Below, one piece after another: positions 45,627 through 56,566 of a stretch of DNA of 64,000 bases (its first letter is position 1; the number at the start of each line of letters is the position of its first letter). The position numbers were made by a program, and so were the translations under genes. Where the stretch lies: assembly GCA_963920635.1 (NCBI GenBank), contig OY987304.1:36518365-36582364 (forward strand). The letters run 5' to 3'. The DNA is from Pseudeuparius sepicola (Eukaryota > Arthropoda > Insecta > Coleoptera > Anthribidae). The notes below the pieces were generated by a model. That model saw only the letters and a list, made by a program, of their open reading frames with translations. It was not told where the DNA came from and made no database searches.

Positions 45627-46690
45627 ATAGGTATTTAATTTAGTTATTAGATTTTACAGAAAATTTTATGCAAAATATGTGATGTACCTCGCGGAAATTT
45701 CGACAATAGTTCTGGTTGCAAGCGAAAAGGAATTTAGTTTTATCGTTGACTGACGTATTAATAAGACTTCTCAGGGCTATAGCTTCACATTCTGAAAAGT
45801 AGATGGCGCCTATGGTCAACAATGTATTTTGCATTGTATTTTGTCTCCGGGAAGCGCATGGTGAGCCAGAGAACTGTCAAACATGACAGCCGTGAGCAGT
45901 CTTTTATAATTCGTCAGTCAACGGTTTTGTAGATTATGTTGAAATTCAAAAATGCATAACATCTGTTGTATACCTGGCTTTTAATAAAATAAGTGAAATA
46001 ACAACGTAAAGTAGCTATAGTTTTTCTGAGCTTGTTCGTTTAACTTGTATTCACTTTTGTCTTTCCATAGAAGGAACATTTAAGAATAAAACAGGATACC
46101 CTTCGTCCACTACATTCACTAGTACAAATTAAAAAATTCTAAAATAAGATATCAATGTACAGTATTTTTACGTGAAAAGACGGACCCACCCCTAAATAAT
46201 TGTTGCTGAATAACTAATTAGCATTTAAAACGGTCATTTTGTGGAGTACCCTTTATAGAAATAAGAGTATTTGTGTTTTTTTATACACATTATTTTAATA
46301 TACTTACTTAGTACACGTTGTGTACTAGTATGCATATCTATTGCTTAACGAGTACAGAGAGTACACTATGCTTTGTGCACGACCTTGGTTAATATTCGAA
46401 AAATTTTAAAATTAAAAAATGTCCACGCCCATTATTAGGTACGTACATTATTTTTGCTGCTCTCGACATTACTTGACACAACAACGCAAAGTAGCTACAA
46501 ATCCCACTACCCCTCAACGCAATGTCAAATTTCGCGTTGGCTGGCAAAGCCACACATTGTAAAACTGTTAGCTGTTGCAAAATAACCAACAAATTAAGGG
46601 TGTCGACCACCTATACGTCAGCCACTGGTTGGGCAATATGTACTCCATACTAACAAGTTATAATATGCAGTATTGTGCACTCATATTATA
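45627..46690. other. Unassigned intergenic DNA
   Basis: No gene or element recognised. Confidence 0.35.
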
Positions 46691-47955
46691 CAGGGTGTAT
46701 AAGTATTTTTAAAAATAAATGGGGTTCTTCATATAACATTTTGTCCAAAAACGCTTCGTTTTCGACATACAGGGCGTCAAAGTTTTCTTTTAAAAACAGT
46801 AGTGAAAAACGTAGTGAAAAAGTTTTTTAATAAATATTGTTTTAATCGGTCGAATCCCAAGAAATTTGTGTTTTATTATTGACGAAACGACCAAGAAACT
46901 AAATTTGTATTTAAAAACAGAAAAAAAATTAGTATTTTCGGTTCCATTTATGCTATCGAGTTGAAAATTGGTACTTTTATGTTTTCTGGGACGGCGATTA
47001 TGAATTTTCTATCAACTTTCTTCTAGGCGCTAGAGGGCGTTGGCTACGTCGTTACTTTCGAACAAAAGTGTTTTAAACTTTTTTGTCGTTGAAAAATCTG
47101 CATTTTACACAGCGGAATATTAAATTACATTCGATTTTGAACAAAAAATGTCTCTTGTAAAAATACGAAAACCTTAACCGTTTTCATGAAAAACGCAATT
47201 TTGTGTCGCGGGGCGCGTGAATTCGAAAAAATTAAAATTTCGTAGTAGGCTGAGAAATGGGATTTATTCATTTGGAATTCTTTATTTACAGTAGGTATTG
47301 TCCTAAATTAACAATTTTTGTGAAATTAGTAATAAAAAGAACTTTAACCAAGACAACTTTATTAGCAAAAACAGAGAAAAAGCGCTTCAACGTTTAGTAG
47401 GCTTTGAAAACAATTGTGGGTTACTAATTTCACAAAAATTGTTAATTTAGGCAATACCTACTGTAAATAAAGAATTCCGAATGAATAAATCCCATTTCTC
47501 AGCCTACTACGAAATTTTAATTTTTTCGAATTCACGCGCACCGCGACACAAAATTGCGTTTTTCATGAAAACATTTAAGGTTTTCGTATTTTTTGTTCAA
47601 AATCGAATGTAATTTAATATTCCGCCGTCTAAAATGCAGATTTTTCAACGACAAAAAAGTTTAAAACACTTTTGTTCGAAAGTAACGACGTAGCCAACGC
47701 CCTCTAGCGGCTAGAAGAAAGTTGATAGAAAATTCATAATCGCCGTCCAGAAGACATAAAAGTACCAATTTTCAACTCGATAGCATAAATGAAACCGAAA
47801 ATGCTAATTTGTTTCTGTTTTTAAAAGAAAACTTTGACGCCCTGTATGTCGAAAACGAAGCGTTTTTTGGACAAAATGTTATATGAAGAACCCCATTTAT
47901 TTTTAAAAATACTACTCAAATTTTGAGTATGGCGGTTTAACTTCGACTCACCCTG
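46691..47955. mobile_element. Snapback mariner derivative, 1.27 kb
   Basis: CAGGGTGTATAAGTATTTTT at the left and CGACTCACCCTG at the right, flanked by TA (46689-46690 and 47956-47957). The arms of about 0.55 kb match inversely over GGGGTTCTTCATATAACATT, CGCTTCGTTTTCGACATACA, AGTTGAAAATTGGTACTTTT, AGAGGGCGTTGGCTACGTCG and AATTCGAAAAAATTAAAATT. The centre is near 47345-47400. The outermost ~30 bp of the arms differ. No coding capacity. Confidence 0.88.
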
Positions 47956-49017
47956 TATACCAAATTGGGATTAAATACCTTTTGTAGTTTGGATTTTATT
48001 AAAAATAAATAAAAGAAATACCTCAAGAACAAAGTGGCACTATTTTAAAAGATAATGAAATTTTCAAGGAGAACTCAAATATTAAATATCGAACATTTCG
48101 GATAAATGCCCGCGAATATGGAGTAAAACTTAGGAGCATTTTCATATTTTCATCCCCAGTTCAGTAGATACGTCCGTGAAAAGGCTATTTCGGATCATTT
48201 TTAGCGTCTTGATTACCTACCAAAACACGGGCTGTTTGATTGCATGACCATATGATTTTTGATAGGTATTTGATCATATAGGTGCCTTTCAAAAAATGCA
48301 ATCTATTTTCAGCATTAAAGTCATAGATAAAGGATTTATATATAGGGAATTAAAGTAAACAAACTGTCATTACAGTTACAGTCAAGAAATATTCTTGAAA
48401 CAATTATTATGCTGACTTTACAGCGACGTATTATTAACCTTATAAAATGCTATGGAGTCGGTGAAATCATATCATATCGTACCGCCATGCCATCGAACTT
48501 TGTAATGTAAAGTATCCGGGTGTACACTGGTTGCGTTCAATGCTCTCCCAAATCTGTAATCGCTGCCAGAGCTTTACGTCAATAAGCATTGAACGGACAG
48601 AAATGACAGATAGCGCTAACTATCGCTGCCCTCGGTTCGGCAGCGATTAATTTTTGCTAGATTTTCTTGGTAGCGGACTTATCATGTTTCTATCCTTTTT
48701 TTATCATTCCTGCTCTCTCTGTTATTCTGAAAGGCCTAACCTCGAATTTCTTGGGGGTATCGTTAATTTTGTGTATTTTTCCAAAAAAGAATAATTATTA
48801 ACGCAATAAATAAATAAAAAATGAAGGGCTGGGAAATTGTAAGGGATAATTATAGTGGAAAAGTGGTTGTAACTGCTTCTTGTATCACCAACTCTGTGCA
48901 GTTGTTTATTATTTCTTGGTCGGCATTATATTATAAAAATTATCCAATATGGTAAAAAATAGACACCGGAAATCAAGTTATTTAAAAAAAAACAGGTAAC
49001 AGATAAAAAGAAAATAA
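47956..49017. other. Unassigned, presumably includes the left end of a mariner
   Basis: No gene recognised. A mariner transposase fragment begins near 49018, but its left inverted end was not found here. Confidence 0.35.
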
Positions 49018-49191
49018 AAATTGAACACAACGAAGATGTGTAGAAAAGTGCGGAACTGGGGGTATGGGAATCACATACTCAGAGAATCTTGAAGGAGTTG
49101 AACCTACGAACTTTTAAGTCTGTTTTTATACACAAGCTTGAAGAAGGAGATTCTGCTCGTCGATTGGACTTTTGCCTCACGATCGGAGAAC
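49018..49191 (+). pseudogene. mariner transposase, 5' fragment (split by a Penelope-like element)
   Basis: The frame reads KSAELGVWESHTQRILKEL, then NLRTFKSVFIHKLEEGDSA and RRLDFC. This is the helix-turn-helix end and the linker (L-x-x-x-D-x-x-R-R-L-D-F-C) that precede the first catalytic Asp in insect mariner transposases. An in-frame TAG lies just upstream of KSAELG. The remainder of the gene resumes at 50719 after the insertion. Confidence 0.8.
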
Positions 49192-50718
49192 GTCAAACTG
49201 ATCGAAAGACAACTTTTTCAAGTTGCCTGGAAAATTCATAAATTATTAACAGTGAACTTTAGTAGAAAGGACGAATTTGAATATAGATGCAATATTAGAA
49301 CTAACAACACTATGTGTTAAAACCACTTATTTTCAACTAGGAAATAAATTTTACCAGCAGGAATTTGGAATGACTATGTGGTCTCCTTTATCACCATTCA
49401 TAAACAATTTATTCATGGAAGATTTTGAACAAAATGAATTGACTAGATATGTTCACCAACCTAATGTTTGGTGGAGATATGTAGATGACATATTTATTAT
49501 ATGGGAACATGGAGTAGATGATTTAAATTCATTATTAAATTTTCTAAACTCACAAGAAAATTCTATTAAGTTTACCTTAGGAATTGAAAATAATAATCAA
49601 TTACCTTTGTTAGATTACTGAAATCAGATAGTATAGAAACTAGTGTCTATAGAAAACCAACACATACTAATAGATATCTCCATTTCAACTCCAATCATCA
49701 TATTAGTGTTATAAAAGGAGTAATTAAAAGTTTGTATAACAGGGCTAGAACGATTTGTTCTAATAACACACAATTTGAGGAGGAAATTAAACATATAAAA
49801 TATGTTCTTGAGAAGAATAGTAATCCTATTGAATTTGCTGAGCAAGTTTTTCAGGATTGCCAACAAAATAATAATGCTAACAGAATTAGAGAAATAAATC
49901 TGGTGGACCGACCAGTAAATTTAATTATTCCTTATATTCCTGGACTATCAGATAAGCTAAAACGCGTAGGCAATCGTTTTAATGTCAGAACTGTAATTAA
50001 AACCAAAAATACATTAAGATCGATGCTAGTTAAGACGAAACCCTTTAATGAGGTACAAAGTTCAAAAAAATACATTTATAAAATTCCTTGTGAATGTGGA
50101 AAGTTCTATGTTGGGGAGATTTGTAGGCCATTTAACGTTCATTTAAAAGAACATAAAAATTATATCAGGCAAAATCAAATTTCTAAGTCAAAAATATGTG
50201 AACATTCTTTTAATAACAATCATAGGATATTGTGGGATATGTCCAAACCAATTCTCAAAGAAGAAGTAGGAAATAGACGAAAAATTAAAGAATCTGCATT
50301 TATTCTAGGAAATACGGACAACTGTGTTGCTGAATTTTCAGTGGAATTCAGTAAAATATTATTGCCACTTATTCAAATAGAAGTTAGTATAGATAATTAG
50401 ATAGAACACAGGGTACAATATCAGGCAGGTGGCTAGGCTATTGTTTCTGTTGACATGATATTTTAACCTGAAATTTATTAATCTGTCACTTCACTTTGAC
50501 GTGGCATGATCTTTGAGGAAGGAGGAAGATTTATTCAGAAAACAAATTTGTTGAAGTTATTTTTTGAGTTACACGTTTAAAATTTCGTTCATTCAGTGCT
50601 AAGAATTTATTAATTTTCCAGGCAACTTGAAAAAGTTGTCTTTCGATCCGTTTGGTGGCGAAAAACCCAATTAAAAATTAAATGGATCTGTTTGCGCCAC
50701 AAATAAATTTTAGAAAAT
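49192..50718 (+). mobile_element. 5'-truncated Penelope-like element with 10-bp target duplication
   Basis: Flanked by ATCGGAGAAC on both sides (49182-49191 and 50719-50728). It carries part of a reverse transcriptase and a GIY-YIG endonuclease region on the plus strand. A ~45-bp segment at its left end (GATCGAAAGACAACTTTTTC then AAGTTGCC) recurs inverted near its right end (about 50607-50655), as is known for Penelope-like elements. Related pieces are at 35206-36015 and 57128-57526. Confidence 0.88.
49250..50400 (+). pseudogene. Penelope-like reverse transcriptase / GIY-YIG endonuclease, broken
   Basis: The first part (49277-49621) is the C-terminal half of a Penelope-type RT: TTYFQLGNKFYQQEFG, MWSPLSP (the family normally has Gly in place of Trp) and RYVDDIFIIWEHG with the catalytic YVDD. 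After LPLLDY a TGA and a frame change at about 49618-49626 interrupt it, and the next frame continues SIETSVYRKPTHTNRYLHF. The remaining frame runs to the TAG at 50398-50400 and includes IPYIPGLSDKLKR and the GIY-YIG region YIYKIPCECGKFYVGEICR followed by LKEH. The position where catalytic Arg usually stands before L-K-E-H appears to be His. The N-terminal half of RT is absent. The product would be inactive on three grounds: truncation, frameshift and altered motifs. Confidence 0.9.
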
Positions 50719-50880
50719 ATCGGAGAACATTATTATGGAACGATCTTCTTTTCACAAACAGATATTTTTCTCAGACAAGTCAACTTTTACGACCAAGGGG
50801 GTTGGGTCAAGCCAAAATTGTCGGTACTGGGAAGAAGAAAATCCGCATTTTAAAATTGTAACGAAATATACCATATTTAT
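50719..50880 (+). pseudogene. mariner transposase, 3' fragment
   Basis: Continues the gene interrupted at 49191: HKQIFFSDKSTFTTKG (first catalytic Asp in FSD; the usual Glu after it is Lys), then SSQNCRYWEEENPHFKIV. S-Q-N-C-R-Y-W-x-x-E-N-P-H is a strong signature of insect mariner transposases. The reading phase differs by one base from the 5' fragment, so the gene was already frameshifted or lost a base near the insertion. It decays after 50880. A terminus-like GGGAACACACTGTA at 51083-51096 may be the right end of this element. Confidence 0.82.
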
Positions 50881-51503
50881 TTAATATTCTCCATATTATT
50901 AGTACACTTTACTCTTGAGGTAATTTTGGTTTTTGCAATCTTCTGGACGCCTTGTATAAATTTTTTAAATTCTAATGTCGTTTTTCAAAGTTTCAACATA
51001 AGTAAAAACTTTTATAAAAAATGATATTTAGTCGAAAAATTATAAATAATTTTCTTTATATAAGCGTGTTTAACCCAATCCGGGAACACACTGTATAACA
51101 ATATTATTCCACCAACTTATTTGCATTTTTATCTTTTAAGTACCTATAATACCTAGTAATAGTTGATGTCCGTACAATATTGCCGCGGCCGCCACCCCTT
51201 CAACTCTTTTGTGTGCTTTCACTTGTCTTGGTGCACATTGAAAGTTATACCTATTGCTTCCTAACTAGTGCGCAGTGAGTGCAAAAGTATTGCTTTAGTA
51301 ATACTAAAAAAATTATAGGTGTGTAATTCGAACAATGGGACACGTAACATGTTTGGCATGTAAGGAAAACTGCCACAGAGAAATATTTGTATTGATTTGG
51401 TGTTGAATGATTACAGCGCTATTTGTTATTATTGGCCTGGTTTTTATTTTCTCTGTAATATATACACTCCAAGAAATATATATATGAAAAATATATACAT
51501 ATC
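50881..51503. other. Unassigned flank before the tandem duplication
   Basis: No gene recognised. Contains a GC-rich GCCGCGGCCGCCACCCC motif at about 51182. Confidence 0.35.
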
Positions 51504-51678
51504 TACCGTGTATCCTGTTGTCTATACTACAATACGTAGACATTTAATTGCAGACAAGCGGTATTCTTGAATACATACACTTCTTGACAAACAATTTCCG
51601 GTCTTAAACTTTCACCGGCTGGTGCGCCCCTGATTCCGCATGCTCTCGACCCTCACTATTTGCATTAAATGTCCTTTC

Positions 51679-51800
51679 GGGTTGTCGGTTTAGCATGCCG
51701 GTCGATATGTGCCCATGCCTTGCTGTGAACTCGAGCTTCTATATATCTCGAAGGAAATGTCGTTCAGCTTGGAATTTTTAAAACACAGGATTACGAATAT
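51679..51800. repeat. Diverged direct repeat inside the unit, copy 1
   Basis: GGTTGTCGGTTTAGCATGCC, GGTCGATATGTGCCCAT, TATCTCGAAGGAAATGTCGT and AAAACACAGG recur in the same order at 52480-52600. Duplicated again at 58428-58549 in unit 2. Confidence 0.8.
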
Positions 51801-52479
51801 GCTACTCAAAAATTGCATGCACAATGGTACTTTCAAATCCAGACCCATTGTGAGTTATAAAAATAAATTAAGTTCATTCATATTTTTCTTATATTATTAC
51901 CAATATTTGAGGTTAACCCAAATTTATTAGAGGCTTGTATTAGGTATATTTTGTCATGATTTAGGAAAAGGAGTACCTAAACCAGAGAGAAGACAGAGAG
52001 CACATATTTGTCAAATATGTCAAATGCAGCTCAGCTTTTACCTAATTTGTCATACTTCCGATATTATCGTTAATATATAAAATATGAAGTACCTACTGCA
52101 TTCTTTATTTTTATTATAATAGTTCAATTGAAAACTGAGAAGGAATATCCACCCACAGTGACTTGCAACATATAATTGCCGTTTTAAAGTTGGGTTCTCT
52201 ACTGTATTTTCTCTGCTCTCTGACTAAACTGAAGTGACTTTTACTATACGATAAATGTCAAGAATGGTACCGCGAATTATTATTCCCAAAGAAACGTTCT
52301 GCAGTCTATTTAAAAATGTCCATTACGACTTGGTGCTTCAGATTGTTGAAAAGTTTATTTAAGTAAATATTTATCGATACCTTTATACCACACCCTCCAC
52401 TTACCTACTCCAATTTTCGTATTCCCGTGACCCACTCATGTTTCCCCCGATGAATCGATTGGCGTCCCTCTTCTTTTTA

Positions 52480-52600
52480 GGTTGTCGGTTTTAGCGTGCC
52501 GGTCGATATGTGCCCATATAGCGCCGGGTGTTTATTAGAGCCCGCTATCTCGCAGGAAGTGTCGTTCTATTTGAAACGTTAAAAACACGGCAAGGCGCGC
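52480..52600. repeat. Diverged direct repeat inside the unit, copy 2
   Basis: GGTTGTCGGTTTTAGCGTGC, GGTCGATATGTGCCCAT, TATCTCGCAGGAAGTGTCGT and AAAACACGGC. Roughly 800 bp after copy 1. Repeated at 59229-59349 in unit 2. Confidence 0.8.
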
Positions 52601-53075
52601 CATTCTTAGACTCGAACGCTCAGAATTTCTCGCTGATAGGATCTGGTATTATATTGGTTACGGTTTGAAGTGGCGTTTTCAGTTTTCAAACGATGAAAGT
52701 TACGATGAGAACGAGATGATGGCACTAATTTTTAAATCAACAAATTGAAAAAAGAAGGTTAAAAATTAGGGATAATTCAATATTATTCTAGAATAAGCCC
52801 TGAAAACGTGGAATATGCGAAGGAATGTACCTAGTGATGGAATATGATAATCTGATTATGTGTTTCCTTTAATGGATTTAACAAGTTATTTTCTACCACA
52901 TACCTAATTTTAACCAAACAGGGGGCGAGGTTTACTAAAAAAAGCAAATGTGAAAGAAAACGCGGGGAAAATCAACCTTAGCAACCAAGTAACTCGACGC
53001 TCATGGTTGCTAAATGAGCTCTGTTGTCACATTTCAGTGTTCAATGTTATTGTTGAAGGCTAGGTCTTAATTCTA

Positions 53076-54087
53076 CAGGGTGTTTCATTAAGGATGAAGA
53101 GATACCATATCTCAGGAATTAATAGTCCTGGAGCTTTGAGAAAAAAATCTTCTTAAGTAGCGTGGTTCATCGCTGAAAATTATTCGAAACAGTAAATTTG
53201 AAAAATGAGTTTTCTCAAAAAAATGACTAATAAAGGTATATCAATCACTCTTCAGCAAATTCTGGACATTTTTCGTTAAGGATTTTTTGCTCTAGCTCTT
53301 CAAATAGAGGTGAAACTGGCGGATAAACCTTGACTTGATAATTTCATATCGATACGAGATACGACAGGTACCTAAGGTAAGTAAATTATAAATACGTTTA
53401 AGGGAATAACAAGTGAGAAAAATAGCAATTTATGAAAAGCTCAAGTAGATTTTTATTTATTTCATGACATGCTTGACCACGGAAATCTTTGACAACAAAT
53501 ACCTACCTTCTTCTTTCAAATAACATATTAATAATTATTCTTTTGGCGATAACTCCGAAACCAATGAAGATATCGATTTGAACCTTGCGGGTATTTTTTG
53601 TTGTAAATTTTATGTACTTTTCGATTATAACAGAATAAATATGTCATTGCATTTAAAATTTCGGAGAAAATTGTAATAAAAGGAAAATTTTTCAAATTGC
53701 GCCATCTAGCGGCGACCACGAAACTCGAAATGACCTTAATGGACAATCATTTGTTAGAAGAAGGAACGCTCTCTTCAACAAGCCCAAATTCGATCAATTC
53801 GGTTAAGCCAAACAGGAGTTACAGGCATTTTTTCAAGTCAAGGTTTATCCGCCAGTTTCACCTCTATTTCAAGAGCTAGAGCAAAAATCCTTAACGAAAA
53901 TTATTCAGAATTTGCTGAAGAGTGCAATAAATTTAATTTTATATACCTTTATTAGTAATTTTTTTATAAAACTCATTTTCCAAATTTACTGTTTCGAATA
54001 CGCCCCCTAGCGGCCGGCCTACAAACTTAAAAATAATTTTCAGCGATTTTTCGTGACTACATTACTTAAGATGCAATAAGGTTTCTA
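53076..54087. mobile_element. mariner-type inverted-repeat element X, right end missing
   Basis: Begins TA-CAGGGTGTTTCATTAAGG. Its arms pair over TCGCTGAAAATTATTCGAAA-type sequence, GGTATATCAAT/ATATACC, GCTCTAGCTCTT and GAAACTGGCGGATAAACC (left about 53152-53325; right about 53835-54070). The right arm carries an extra CCCCCTAGCGGCCGGCC stretch. It runs directly into element Y before its own terminal sequence appears. Copy at 59825-60836. Confidence 0.7.
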
Positions 54088-55656
54088 TGAACGAGCAAAA
54101 AGTACAAAACAACAATTTATATACGGGATTCAAATGGGCCAACTTTTGCACTGAAAACATTGCTTTAAATATTTAGAAAGATTGTGCATCTCTGATGAAC
54201 TTTTGCTAAAAAAGTTTTTTTTATATATCTTTTCATTAAAAAGTTAAACGCCGAAACATGGAAATGGCCTGGTATAAATTTGGTCGGTGAAATTCCAGTT
54301 TTTCACCTCTATTTGATAAAAGCAGTGACTATAGTGATATAATCACCGATAAAAGTTTGCCATGACTTTATTAGGTATCCACGAAAAACAGTAATTGATA
54401 GTTCGGTTGATAAAGTTTCCTAAATTGTTATTGGTCGCCTTTATAATAAAATATGGAACAGTATCCATTATGGTAGTATATATGTCAGTAAGGAAAAAAA
54501 CTAGCACATCCAAACCAAACAAAAATAATTTAAGTATTTAATTAATTAGGTATATATAACATATTTTCGATATGACCACCGCCTTCTGCTAGACTAAATC
54601 TAATCGACTACTTTGAGTAGCCTTGCCAAGGGTGACTTCTTGGCATGCAATACTAATTTTTGAATTGGGTTAACAAAATGAGGGTTTTCTGTTGACCAAT
54701 AATGTTCATTTACTTTGTTGGCCAACCTATTACTCATGAAGCGACTTTCATCTGTCCAAAGAATGTGAATGAAAAGCCGATTGGCAGCGATTTCCACAAG
54801 TACCCAAACTTGAGTGATAAAATCAAGCCTTTTCTCTACTATATTCAATTCCCTTAAATATTCCAGGTTATGCAATTTAAAATCAAGATATTTATTAGAA
54901 CTTAAAACGCTTTGAATGCTTGACTTGTCCACATTTAACTCGCTACTTTCCTATCTAATAGAGTTTCTCGAGTGGTTTTTAAAATATTTTGCTATATTTG
55001 GGGGTTGAATTCTCACTAATAATACATTTTTCTTTTCGAATAGAAAACGCACCTGGATTTTCCTGCAGGATTCTTTTGAATTTTGGAAACTTTGGAATCT
55101 TTTCATCGGGAACACGACGCCCAGTATATATCTCTCCTGATAAATTCGAACAGCTATTCTGGAATTTTTTTCAGCTTCAGCAACATACGAACTTTTTGAA
55201 CTGTTATCATTATTGAATACTTTAAACGGCAAGCAGAGGAACTAATGGTATTTTGTTAATTACTTCAGTTTTCACAAGGAAAAATAATTTACAAAGTATT
55301 AATAATAATTATTGTTTTCCGCGGAAGTCATGTCTAACTCGATTTTCACCGACAAAATGTAGACCAGGCCATTTCCATGTTTTGGCTTGTAACTTTTTTA
55401 TGAAAGAGAAATAAAAAACGCCTTTAGCAAAAGTTTAACGGAAATGCACGATCTTTCTAAATATATAATAAAGTATTATATGTTTCTGGGGAAAATATTT
55501 TTATGACGTCATGTCTGGTTTTTCAAACTTTCCAAAAATCAACGTTTTCAGTGGAAAAGCGAGCTTAACTTGTCTCATTTGAAGCCCATATATTATGTCA
55601 ATTTTTGTTTTGTATTTTTTGTTCGCTCACTGGAGCATCGAGCCTGAGACACCCTG
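54088..55656 (-). mobile_element. mariner element Y, left end missing, with transposase
   Basis: The arms GAACGAGCAAAAAGTACAAA (about 54087) and the inverse TTTGTATTTTTTGTTCGCTC (about 55606-55625), with CATGGAAATGGCCTGG and CCAGGCCATTTCCATG further in, enclose a transposase fragment on the minus strand. The right end is CCTGAGACACCCTG. The corresponding ~35 outer bases are absent at the left, where element X abuts. Copy at 60837-62405. Confidence 0.75.
54600..55232 (-). pseudogene. mariner transposase, truncated and interrupted (unit 1)
   Basis: Two in-phase frames separated by a single in-frame TAG just upstream of 54950. The first (55232-54951) holds the N-terminal helix-turn-helix: YVAEAEKNSRIAVRIYQERY then FPMKRFQSF, a DUF4817-like pattern, followed by SRNSIR. 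The second continues ELNVDKSSIQSVLSSNKYLD, a linker, and the first catalytic block ILWTDESRF with YWSTENPHFVNP. It stops at 54600 before the second and third catalytic Asp, so about half of the catalytic domain is missing. It cannot support transposition. The identical copy is at 61349-61981. Confidence 0.85.
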
Positions 55657-56566
55657 TTTGAATGACCCTGTACATAGGGTGAGGTATCAGATATTTTGAA
55701 AAAGTGGCGAATCTTGATTCGACACGTTGATTGATCCGCATGGCGCAGGAAGATTGTGAGAAAAGAACTCGGTTTCTGGTGATAGAGTTGTTCTGTTGGG
55801 TGATGGAACAGTGTGTGTGGTCTCGTTGTTCGCGAGCGTGTGGTGCTTCCGTCTGTCGCCTGAGAAGATTACGAGCAGCCCGTTTTCGATCGTTTCCAAG
55901 GCTGAATTTGTGAACAGGTGGCGTGTTGCTTTCTGTTATTCTGCTGTAGCCCGAGACAAGGCGAATGGATCAGATTCGGCTACCCCACAGCAACCGCGTT
56001 GTTAGGGAGGTTGCTCCAGAGTAAAGAAGGTCGGTTTCCCTAAAAATTTAAATAAATTTTTTCTATTGATTTAGAATTTTTTAAATCGCGAATTCGCAAA
56101 ACCTACTTTTCCCACCTACCCTTAATTTTTTTTAGACCAAGACTGGATCACCCTGTATATTCTAAGCTTTAATGAAAGATGACTGGATGTAGAAGTAAGA
56201 GGGAATAAAATTGCTAAGTACAAGATAATGCACTATTCGTAGAATATTCTCAAAATAAGCTACAACTCAAATACGATACTGTATAACCTTAAGACTTAGG
56301 AAGTTAATTGAACCGTTTCAGCTTCAACGTTTGAAATTGAAAAATTGGCTTGTGACACATTAACACATTCCCTTGCGCAATCTCTACATAAAAATATCGA
56401 CTGTTCAGAGCGGTTAAGCCAGATTGATTTTCCTTTACACTGAAGTAATATAAAAAGTATACGTTTCCTTCTATTGTGGCCGATCTAAAAGCTATCTCAA
56501 AAGCGGTCATATAAATATGTTGTGTAATAACGTTAACGTTGTAGGAGTATTCCATTCAAGATTCTA
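55657..56566. other. Unassigned part of unit 1
   Basis: A GC-richer stretch (55735-56005) with short open frames on both strands and no recognised domain. TACATAGGGTGAGG (about 55672) and GGATCACCCTGTA (about 56145-56157) might be the worn ends of another mariner-type element. Repeated at +6749. Confidence 0.3.

Noticed and set aside
55687..56005. Three open frames on both strands in a GC-richer stretch
   Set aside because: Identity in unit 2 reflects the duplication, not selection; the frames overlap each other and show no domain.
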